Assembly: GCA_014904845.1 (NCBI GenBank)
Contig: MU119335.1
Location: 84,271 to 148,270, forward strand
Source: Acephala macrosclerotiorum
Lineage: Eukaryota > Ascomycota > Leotiomycetes > Helotiales > Mollisiaceae
Length of the DNA: 64,000 nt
Direction: 5' to 3'
Positions within the stretch are counted from its first letter, which is position 1. Every line of letters starts with the position of its first letter. Shown here piece after piece: positions 10,706 through 19,091 of the stretch. The notes under the pieces were generated by a model, which searched no databases, was not told the origin of the DNA, and was given only the letters and a program-made list of their open reading frames with translations. Both the position numbers and the translations under genes were made by a program.

Positions 10706-12623
10706 ATGGCTCCGTCGAAACGGGGAGGACGCCCAAAGATCCGAAGTTACAAAGATGCGGATCTACATAGGAGAGACACACGAGGATATACTCCATTAGC
10801 CATTGCTGCAAGTATTGGTATCTACGAAGAGGTACTATTTTTGTTAGAGCAAGGCGCCAACCCCAATAGTAGAAGCTATCGCGGCACCAGTGTCATTGCG
10901 CATGCAAGAGCTCATCTAGCCCGAGCTCAAGTCGATGGCCACGAAGAGCTTTATGCTAAGATTCTTCCCTGCGTTGTCCTATTAGTGGATAAGGTGCCAA
11001 ACCCATTACCACTGCTTACGACGAGTTTTCTATGCGGACACCAGCATCGGGGCCACAGACGCAAAGCAGGAGATCTATTCGGGACACACTATTAAAGCCA
11101 TTACTATCCAACACTTCGAAAATTAGATCCGAGAATAATAATACTTCTCTCAAGCAACGGAAGATCTCCACCCAGATGTTTTGAGGGAGGAACCGGAATC
11201 GGAGGAGCTGAAGAATCGATCTCACAATCTACAACCATCTCACACGAGAAATATGGATACGGGTCTCAGCATAACTACTGCGGAAGAAATTACCCATCTT
11301 ATTGAAAATTCTGGTAAAGAGGTGTCTGAAGAGGTTCGTGGATGGATTAACACCGATGAGTCTGACAACCACGGACCGGATCTGACCCAAAATCTTGCGA
11401 ATATGCCTGGTCCAGACTTTGAACCTAATAACTACGGACCGAGTTTTACCCAATATTTTGCCCATTTCCCTGGTCCGGACTTTGATGCATCTGATGCTGG
11501 GCTTGCGAATAACAGAATGACCGAATGGGTCGACAATGACACACTTGTTGGCGGTATTACGTGGCCATGTTCCCTGGTGCGGTCGCATGCTACACACTCA
11601 CGTCGTCGCTCGTTCTTCTCTTCCATCAATTTAGAGCAACAGAAGTCATGCAAGTTTAGCCTTACTGGGTGCGACAAGGGATACGGTGGCTTAGATAGTG
11701 GGACGAATCATCTCAAGACTTCAAGCCATCAAGTAGGAATTGACTCCCAAGTCATAGAGGACAGGGATGAAATGTGAGAAGCTGGACCGCCGCTTCAGCT
11801 CACAGAAGAACCTCAAATCCAGGGGGCGAAGGAGTATCCCCTATTTGAGTTGCCCGGCGGGATTCAGACTTTCCCAGATGCTGTAATAAGAGTCAATACT
11901 CAGGCAGCTCGCTCGACATCAAACAGCCGTCCACAAAAGCGAACACGACCGGTAGTCTACAGATTTCATGAAACACAAAAGGATTTCTTAGATACCGAAG
12001 CCTGGAGGAGCTCGGAATGCCCTAACCTCGAGCTTTCTAGCCTAGAGGAGGTCAACCAAGAGTGTTTCCAACATTCATTCAACCCCTTTTCTACATTGGC
12101 TCTAGATGGGCTTGCGGAAGACGACTTCCAGCCGTCCAAGCGGCGGAATAGACATAGTTCTGGATTTACGGGCAATCAAGCATCTACCCAGTCATTGAGA
12201 AGCCACGGCTCTACGGTTCCTGCCTCCGGACAAAGCATTGGTTCCAACCTCTCAATGACAACATCGACAACTTTCGATAGTATAGAAAAATCAACTGAGT
12301 CCAGCGACGCTGGTATGATCACCCCAGCGGAGTACCTCGCAACACCGTGGCGTCGTGTTTGTACTTGCATTTTCTTTTGTAGACCTGGTTTCCCACCGGA
12401 GTTATGCAAGCTGTGTGCTGATCATGTGTCTTCGTCAATCGAACAAGGCTTCAGGAATCCAAACATACTCTCAGATACTGAAGATATGTTGGATATCAAT
12501 CTGCCGATGGATTCCGGGCGACCGGTGTCCAGCACGCGAGTACGTGATGCAGAATTTCTGCCATTATCAGAGATTTCAGATACATACAGATTTGTTGAGG
12601 ACAACATATACGACGCAGAATGA
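10706..12623 (+). pseudogene. Broken ankyrin-repeat protein gene
   Basis: From the ATG at 10706 a frame reads RDTRGYTPLAIAASIGIYEE and FLLEQGANPNSRSYRG, a clear ankyrin unit. The reading frame then shifts near 10993 (after LLVDK; the continuation TTAYDEFSMRTPAS is one frame over), shifts again near 11150, and is cut by an in-frame TGA at 11775-11777. Beyond that the same frame stays open to 12623 with protein-like composition, including FFCRPGFPPELCKLCADHV. No intron with valid sites and matching phase explains these breaks. A two-copy internal repeat (GPDLTQNLANMPGPDF and GPSFTQYFAHFPGPDF) lies at about 11370-11485. In this lineage such proteins are of unknown function. Alternative: a live gene with unusual introns or with sequencing errors; three separate lesions make that less likely. 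Confidence 0.6.
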
Positions 12624-13416
12624 TGAATTTGGGCTTCGATTTATCGTTCCATGATTTTCTGGACCCATTGTAATACAATCTGAGTTCCAATGGCCAGATA
12701 ACGTGAGTGTATACGCTTGTGGGTTCGAGCCAAAAGTCATCGCCCTACCAAAGCACTGCACGATCATAGATGCAACAATCGAAAGAAAAGACGTTGCTCT
12801 TACATTGGAGTCCGGTAGCTTGTATTAGGGCGATCATGGTATTGAGAAGGAAAGGGCACAGCGTTGCGTTTTCACATCTTGGTAGACTTGTGAATGGAGA
12901 ATTGATTGCGCGAGAGCAGTTCTCAAGGGGGCAGCGAAAACAAATTTGACAAAGTAACTATGGAGCGAAGATTGTGATCAATAAAGTAAGAAGGAAAGAA
13001 AGATAAGAATAGAATTCTTCTCCTTAGCTGCTTTATGGGTCAATCTTGCCCTGTGCCCTCGGAGGTGCGAGAGGCTCGTTCAAATAATCCCATTATGTGT
13101 CCTCTAGGTAATAGCCTTCCTCTCCTCATGGAAAGAGATGGCACCGCACCTCCTATCCAAATGACTATCGATACTCTGGCGTGTAAATTTCGTATGGCGC
13201 TGGATTGGCTGCGCTGACGCCATTCACCTCTTGCAAAGGTGTATAGTGTGGTGGGGCTATATGCTCTCTCTTCAAAAATCCTTGTAAATAGCTAGTTTCG
13301 AGCGCAGTGCTGGTCACGTGTCTGCTAGTACTTAATGAGCTTTCGCTCACCATAGACTAATCAACAACCCTTTCTACTTCTATTTTGACTGATTGATTGA
13401 TTGATTGATTTACGGA
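12624..13416. other. Intergenic region, nothing recognised
   Basis: No convincing coding frame. A GATT microsatellite (about five units) lies at about 13387-13410, followed by two copies of ACGGATT. Confidence 0.5.
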
Positions 13417-14267
13417 TTACGGATTACTTCGGATGAGTCTAGCCCACTGGCTAAGACGAACTGACCTACGGTTGGGCCTTTTTGCTTTGTGCTCCATTGC
13501 CCTTCTACAATAGGCTACCAATTTCTCGGCGGCGTTGTTCTGAACTTGTACGGTTGGCATGGTTGGTGTAGTTGCTTTCTTCTGGCTTCGCCATCTGAAT
13601 ATAAAATAACCCATACCGACTCCCAAAATGGCAACAAGAGGGGCTCCAATGCCAATCCCGGCCTTTACACCGGTGCTCAGCCCACCACTGGTATCGGGGG
13701 ATGGTGTTGAAGAGCGAGATACAGTAGCAGAGGCAGCAGTGGAGGCTATCGTGTTTGTACTCGGTCCTGTACTGAATGTGGAGACCACAGAGCTTGTAGA
13801 GCTTGACGAACTCGTTATGGTGGCTTTGGATGCGATGTTGAACGACCCGGAAACTGCAACAGGACTAGTGGCTCCTTCGTAAACGATGTTCATGACGAAC
13901 ATATTCGATATCGCAAGGTTTTTGCTTGTGAAGACGTTCCAATCCAACGAAGTGACGTTGACCACATTTTCTGCCCGGTTGACTTAGCATGCCGCAGACT
14001 GGACTCTAGATCAAGGCACGATGTACACTTACGAGTGAGGTATTCAAAAGGATACAGAATTTCTGTTCCATTCATCTAAGATAAAACCAAAGAGGTCGCC
14101 GTTGACGATGTCCCTTCCGTCTATGCAACATGCAACACCGAACCCCCAGCGAAAATTGGGTTTTGGGAGGCGGGAGTTCTACTATTTTCTGTAGGGTTGG
14201 TGAAGACTATGCCCTGGCCCAAGACTGCCGCGGTAAAGAGGATAAAAGAGTAGAAGAAGAAATGCAT
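13417..14267 (-). pseudogene. Broken Kre9/Knh1-like Ser/Thr-rich surface protein
   Basis: Minus-strand gene from an ATG at 14267. Exon 1 encodes a signal peptide (MHFFFYSFILFTAAVLGQ) and the start of a Kre9/Knh1-type fold (GIVFTNPTENS). A TAG at 14121-14123 interrupts where a Trp codon is expected. The frame then shifts so that DIVNGDLFGFILDEWN is read one frame over, and shifts back at NGTEILYPFEYLT. A 62-base intron (13971-14032, GTAAGT...GGGCAG) leads to exon 2, which is intact: VVNVTSLDWNVFTS, a Ser/Thr-rich stalk, one membrane helix (GIGIGAPLVAILGVGMGYFIF) and a basic cytoplasmic tail. By architecture it was a secreted or membrane-anchored cell-surface protein. The second shift can be explained by loss of one copy of a 5-base AATGG duplication. 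Confidence 0.55.
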
Positions 14268-14795
14268 TCTGAGAGAGGTCCAGAAATCTTTGTCAAAATG
14301 TATTCGGATGCGCCGCAAGGACGAAGAGAGAGGGTGCAAGACCGGGTGGTTGGAAGGTGTGTAGGTGTGTTGGTACAAGTACAAGGTTAAAGAAAGAATC
14401 AGCATGCTTGGGTAAGCATTCACTACCAGAAGGGAATCGAGTGCTTTCCCTCCAGCACCCATTATTTCAATGTAGTTCTAATGGGGGCACAGCACAGCAA
14501 CAAGGTTGGGGCTGGGCTGTCAAGGGGGCACTAGCACCCTTGGATTGTATATTTCAGGCTCCTCAAGCCAAGTCAAATCTCCCCCACATTGGTTACCAGT
14601 GTGGTGGGCGAGACACCACGCGCTTGCCGCTTGCGTATCGGTCCTGTACCAGAAGTACAATATTCTCCTCTGAATGGAAACGATGAGCAATACTCCTCAA
14701 AGGAGCGGCTTTTCGTTTTAGACATAGTTGCGTTGATTTGATTGATCAAATTACGCGAACGAGCGGGGATTGCAAGATTGACAGACGGCGACGAA
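14268..14795. other. Intergenic region left of the MITE
   Basis: Upstream region of the broken surface-protein gene, with no recognisable gene. Confidence 0.5.
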
Positions 14796-14797
14796 TA

Positions 14798-14862
14798 CGG
14801 AGAACGCGGTCAAAAGTCTGGGTCTACAGGGTATGTGCCCTGTAACTGCCCTGTAATGTCTC
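14798..14862 (+). repeat. MITE left terminal inverted repeat
   Basis: 65 bases. The outer 44 are identical to the inverted complement of the right arm. Confidence 0.9.
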
Positions 14863-15025
14863 AAGCCATGCCCTAAAAGGTGATCGTCCACAGAACTCAC
14901 TGTAAATACGCCTCAACCCACTAGAGAACAGCGCTGTAACTGCCCTATAAAGTCTCAAGCTATGCTTTGTAGGGTAATTATCCACAAAACCCACTATAAA
15001 TACGCCTCGACCCACTAAAGAACAG
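14837..15025. repeat. Two tandem copies of a ~94-base unit inside the MITE
   Basis: Copy 1 is 14837-14930 and copy 2 is 14931-15025. Both contain CTGTAACTGCCCT, TCAAGC, TAAATACGCCTC and GAACAG in the same order. Confidence 0.8.
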
Positions 15026-15105
15026 GCTCTCAAGCCCCGAGGAGGAGTAGAATTACGAAGGGATGCCTCAAGCGAGCCAATCAAAGGAGATTGCAGGGCT
15101 TGCGT

Positions 15106-15169
15106 GAGACATTACAGGGCATTATAGGGCACATACCCTGTAGACCCAGACTTTTGACCGCGTTCTCCG
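15106..15169 (-). repeat. MITE right terminal inverted repeat
   Basis: 64 bases, inverted complement of the left arm with one indel and two substitutions in the inner part. Confidence 0.9.
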
Positions 15170-15171
15170 TA

Positions 15172-15549
15172 CGTAGAATTACAGCTTTGCTACGTGGGCT
15201 AGCTACCGGCAGATAGCCGCAACATTTGCTTTGCACAGACCTCTTCCCGGGTAGCATGCGCAGGGGTGCCAAAGCTATATCATTGGCCTGGAAAAGATAA
15301 GCGCCTGGATAAAGCGCTGTACCGCCATCAGCCCCATGAAAGGGACACTTGATCGTCTCGTCTTCCTTGTGTTGGTGTTGCATATATTTGGTGGATGTTG
15401 GGAATTAAAGAGTTACGAGGGCACATCAATGTGAGGCTCTGTACTGGTCCCGCTTGAGACTGGCTCAAAGGCCAATAGGTAGAAGCTCAGCCAGATCGTA
15501 GCTCTCTTGCTTCCTGGAATAACGGGCGCGGGGCCTCCTCCCTCTAGAT
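15172..15549. other. Intergenic region, promoter of the glycosyltransferase gene
   Basis: No recognisable gene between the MITE and the ATG at 15550. A minus-strand frame that runs into the MITE has no domain. Confidence 0.5.
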
Positions 15550-16506
15550 ATGTTATTCTCTCCTCGTCGGCCAGTAGTGCTTAAATTACTGCGTTTTGCT
15601 CTGCCCGCAAGCTTTTGTTTCTTTTTCTTCTTCCTAAGCCGAACCTGGATTCTCAATAACGCATATTCGCCTCTCAAAACATCTTTGACGTCGAGTGCGG
15701 CGCCGGCGATTCCAGAGAAGTTATGGTATAAACTCGGTCCAAATGGTTTAAACAGCGAACTCCAAGGATATGTCGATACTTGTCTCAGCAGAAACCCAAC
15801 GTTCCAACACGAGTTTATGACTGATCTCTCTGGCGATGCCTTTGTCAAAGAACATTTCGCCTCTCGTCCCGATATCCTCGAAAATTTCCTGGCCCTCCGC
15901 ATCCCTATTGTCAAAGCTGATATCCTCCGCTACCTTATCCTCTACGAGAATGGCGGAACTTGGAACGATCTAGATGTCTCATGCGAAGACGTGCCGATCG
16001 GCGAATGGATACCAGCGAAGTATAAGAAGAACACGGGTCTCGTAGTCGGACTTGAATTTGACGTTGATATTTGGCTACGACAGTTTGCCAGTTGGACAAT
16101 TATGGCAAAACCCAAGTCGCCGCATATGTTGATGGTGGTCGAGGATTGTATAGAGGCGGTGCGTGAGAAGACGAGGGAGCATAACGTTGGGGTGGCAGAC
16201 CTGACAATCGATATGATTGGTGATGTGGTGGACTTTTTAGGTCCACGGAGACTGACAAGGGGTGTTTTGAAGAGTCTAAGCTTGACTCTTGATAGCAAGA
16301 TCGAAGGCAAGAATGTATCTAATGTCACAGAACCACGACTCATCGGCGACGTCTTGGTATTGCCCGACTACTCGTTTGCGAATTCGATGAATGAGGAGTA
16401 TGGGGATAGTCGCAAAGGCTAGATACTTGTCACACATCATTATGCGGGTTCGTGGAAGAATGCTCTTGGTGGTGAGATATTGCGCAACGGGTCGAGCTCA
16501 GAATGA
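15550..16506 (+). pseudogene. Och1/IPC-mannosyltransferase-like DXD glycosyltransferase with in-frame TAG
   Basis: Single frame from the ATG at 15550. Residues 12-35 form a signal anchor (LRFALPASFCFFFFFLSR), typical of Golgi type II enzymes. A DXD-type glycosyltransferase domain follows: VKADILRYLILYENGGTWND with DLD right after it, then the SWTIMAKPKSPHMLMVVEDC block and LPDYSFANSMNEEYGD. A TAG at 16420-16422 ends the frame after RKG, yet the same frame continues with ILVTHHYAGSWKNALGGE to a TGA at 16504-16506. The HHYAGSW motif is a conserved end of this family, so the stop removes a piece expected to be needed. By family the enzyme transfers a sugar, often mannose, from a nucleotide sugar in the Golgi. 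A CAG-to-TAG change would explain it; readthrough or sequencing error are alternatives. If still expressed, the product is 290 residues. Confidence 0.75.
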
Positions 16507-17402
16507 GGCACTACACCAGATTGATGAGCCTGCTCGCATGTTTAATTCTGCCGTGTCGACGCAAAACCGGCTCTTCCAGCACTCTTCAGATGGATTACCT
16601 CGAATATCGCTCTCGGTGGCCGTGGCGGCGTCGATATAGTTCAATGCAGCGTCGATGTACAGTACCATGAAGTGTGGTGGAGGATGGAGGAGGGAAGAGG
16701 GAGGTGGTAGTAGTGTGGTCCGCCGATTAGCCAGGGGCAAAGAAAGTCGATATTTGTGATTTGAGTTGTCTTGGAGTGGTAGCGGTAACCCTGGTAGAAT
16801 AATATGCGGCCAATGAAGCATCTTCGTCACATCACATCTTGCACACCCATTTGTATTTCCAACTGATCTTGGTACATAGGTGTGATGCGATGCGGTGCGA
16901 TGCGGTGCTACCATTTGCCCCCGGATTAAGCCCCCAACGGACCCAGCAGCGTGAACCAGGCGTGGTGCGTGAGTGGGTGCGACGGTGGGTGTGTACTGTA
17001 ACGGCGGGATGCTGTGTAATGGGAAATAGACCTGCCTTGTTCTATGCTTATGAAGCACTAAATAATATGCCTATGTTGGAGCTTCCACAGGCACTGTCAC
17101 GTAATGAGCTTGCTTAGACCCGTATTCTTGCTCCCGTGACAGGCATTGTGGACTTTAGTAGAAACGTGTCTCTTAAAACCCGCCAGTTGCTCCAAACAAC
17201 AAAATCTGGGAGTGAAAAGAACACGGATTTTGCTAAAATGTACTTTAAACAGAATAGGAGGCAGTGTCCAATGAGGTTGGAGGCCATCTTGACCTTGCCT
17301 ATGCTTATATCGACGAAACGTTTCCGTGTGATCTCGCTGATGTGACAAACTCCAAGAAACACTTACGCCAAAATCTCAAATGATACGCATAGTTTACCTA
17401 CC
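16507..17402. other. Intergenic region, nothing recognised
   Basis: No convincing coding frame. A short GATGCGGTGC repeat lies at about 16882-16910. Confidence 0.5.
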
Positions 17403-18404
17403 TCATACAACCCTCTTCCTCTTCGCAGCAGCCCTAGAAGACTCTCTTGGCACCTCCGACGAAGCTCTCGTAACCTCAACATTATCCTTCACAGCCTCTC
17501 TCCTCGCCGCACTTTCCTCCCTCAACAAATCCATTTTCAGTCTTGCCTCTTCCCTCATGAGCTCCATTCTGAGTTGATGTTCTGCTCGCAAAGCACTGAC
17601 TCGCTCCTTCTCTTCGGCTGCGAACATCTTGGTGATACATTTTCGTTCGTGTTCTTTGGTTTGTTTGATTTCCTTCAGGATGGCTTTATGTTCTTCCGTC
17701 TTGGCTTTTTGCTCGGCGTTGTATATTTCGGAGACGCAGGCTCGTTCGTGGTCCCCGGTTCCTTTGAGGTCTTTCAATCGTTGCTTGGCGATATCTTCTG
17801 CAGACCGTATCTTGATCTTCTTCTCCGCGTCAAACATGTCTGTGATGCATTCCGTTTCGAGATTCCCCAGCCCTTCGACCTCTCTTAGTCTGGCAGCAGC
17901 CTCATCTTTCGCACCCCGAACCTTAACCTTCACTTGTTCGCTATACATGTCTCTGATACAATCTGCTTCGAGTACTCCCAGTCCCTCGACCTGAGCCACC
18001 CGGGCGTTAGCTTCGGCTTGGGCACCGTTTATTCTCTTGTCTGATATTCCATCACAATGATAGGTGCCGTCATACATTTGCTGGATACATTCCCCTTCAA
18101 GTTGTCCCAATCCCTCAACCTCAGCTAGTCTGGCATTGCTTTCGGCTTGGGCACCAGTTATTCTCTTGTCCGATATGCCTTCAAGCCCATTCCCGCCGTC
18201 GTACATTTGCTGGATACACTCTCCTTCAAGCTGTCCAAGACCCTCGATTTCTGCTACCCGTTGAGCACCTGCAGCCTCGATTGCAGCAACAGAAGCGTCG
18301 CCATCTCGTCTCGTATTGCGGACTGCCTCCTCAGCAGCGCGCTGCTGCGTCGCGATGAGGGCTTGCATCTGCCCTACAGACATGTGGTCGAATATTGGAG
18401 GCAT
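17403..18404 (-). CDS. Coiled-coil protein made of six Cys-containing repeats, unknown function
   Basis: One exon, 333 residues, ATG at 18404. After a short head (MPPIFDHMSVGQMQALIATQ) come six tandem units of about 33-43 residues. The consensus is GA-A--R-AEVEGLG-LE-ECI--MY; the last two units are degenerate. Each unit has one cysteine, at residues 63, 106, 149, 186, 223 and 256. The C-terminal 75 residues are a charged helix (RMELMREEARLKMDLLREES) ending in a basic AAAKRKRVV that could be a nuclear signal. There is no signal peptide or membrane segment. I do not recognise the family. The first three units are most alike, which suggests recent duplication there. Three AGGGG elements lie about 300 bases upstream. 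Coding status is well supported by the repeat structure; function is unknown. Confidence 0.7.
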   Translation of the reverse strand: MPPIFDHMSVGQMQALIATQQRAAEEAVRNTRRDGDASVAAIEAAGAQRVAEIEGLGQLEGECIQQMYDGGNGLEGISDKRITGAQAESNARLAEVEGLGQLEGECIQQMYDGTYHCDGISDKRINGAQAEANARVAQVEGLGVLEADCIRDMYSEQVKVKVRGAKDEAAARLREVEGLGNLETECITDMFDAEKKIKIRSAEDIAKQRLKDLKGTGDHERACVSEIYNAEQKAKTEEHKAILKEIKQTKEHERKCITKMFAAEEKERVSALRAEHQLRMELMREEARLKMDLLREESAARREAVKDNVEVTRASSEVPRESSRAAAKRKRVV

Positions 18405-18700
18405 ATTGGCAGATTGACCAGGAACTAATCGTGAGGTAGAAAAGCGTTATCTGCGTGTTCGTAAGTGGGAAAAGGGCCGGCTTTCAATTGAAGCTCTAGA
18501 TAACTGGATTCGTTTAGGATGAGAATGGGGATGGGTTCGGTTTGTCGATAATGGCAGATTGACAATTGTCGAGTCTAGAGCAAGAAGTGCAATAGCTCTA
18601 AGGCGTTACGAGCGTGGAGGATCGCGGTCGTCGTTGGAAGGGTATTGGGACACGGAGACGCGTTGAGATTAAGTGGCTGTAGCGAGCCGAGGCCCAGATT

Positions 18701-18730
18701 TCAGGGGCATTCAGGGGCATTCAGGGGCTT
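18701..18730. repeat. Three tandem TCAGGGGC(A/T)T 10-mers
   Basis: Exact 10-base period. Each unit carries AGGGG, the core of the fungal stress-response element, but an origin in a small repeat element is equally possible. Confidence 0.6.
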
Positions 18731-18762
18731 CCCGCTAAATCAGCCGCCTAACATTTAGCGGG
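18731..18762. repeat. Inverted repeat, 10-bp stem and 12-base loop
   Basis: CCCGCTAAAT pairs with ATTTAGCGGG. It adjoins the tandem 10-mers, so the two may belong to one small element or one regulatory block. Confidence 0.6.
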
Positions 18763-19091
18763 GTCGCCAAGGAAAAGGGGGTCGCGGGTGGATCCGCAGT
18801 TGCTCTCGACTGCTGGAGCTGCTGGAGGAACTGTTGAGATGTGGAACGCATGACCGTAATCGATTTAGAAGAAGAGGATCTGGGTAGACTATAGATCCCC
18901 TTTTCAATAGGGAGAAACAAAGATTCTTTCGAAACGTATCTGGTGACTGGTCCATGGAGCTTTCACTTTCTTTCTCCGCGCACGGCGACCAATGCTATGA
19001 AGAGTTTGAAGTGAGGAAGGAAGAATTGTGTTAATTTGCAACTTCTCATCTGTGATTATGATTACATGGAAGATTAAACAATAGATATAGC

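Larger units (their letters stand above)
14798..15169. mobile_element. MITE-like foldback element, 372 bp, TA target site
   Basis: Two inverted arms, 14798-14862 and 15106-15169, match perfectly over the outer 44 bases and nearly so over 64-65. Both ends read CGGAGAACGCGGTCAAAAGT inward, and TA lies directly outside each end (14796-14797 and 15170-15171), as for Tc1/mariner-type insertions. There is no coding capacity. The inside holds a tandem duplication: a 94-base unit at 14837-14930 is followed by a diverged copy at 14931-15025, with several differences of the C/T or G/A kind. It is a non-autonomous element by structure; its mobilising transposase is unknown. Confidence 0.85.
18405..19091. 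other. Intergenic region with tandem 10-mers and a hairpin
   Basis: Three tandem 10-mers TCAGGGGCAT/TCAGGGGCTT fill 18701-18730. They are followed at once by an inverted repeat, CCCGCTAAAT at 18731-18740 and ATTTAGCGGG at 18753-18762. No gene is seen. Confidence 0.55.

Noticed and set aside
10105..10770. 221-codon plus-strand frame before the ankyrin gene
   Set aside because: Composition (many Cys, Trp, His, Arg) is that of random translation, there is no domain, and it overlaps the ankyrin start in another frame.
13040..13210. Short plus-strand frame starting MGQSCPVPSEVREARS
   Set aside because: Sixty codons, no domain, no promoter-like context; likely chance.
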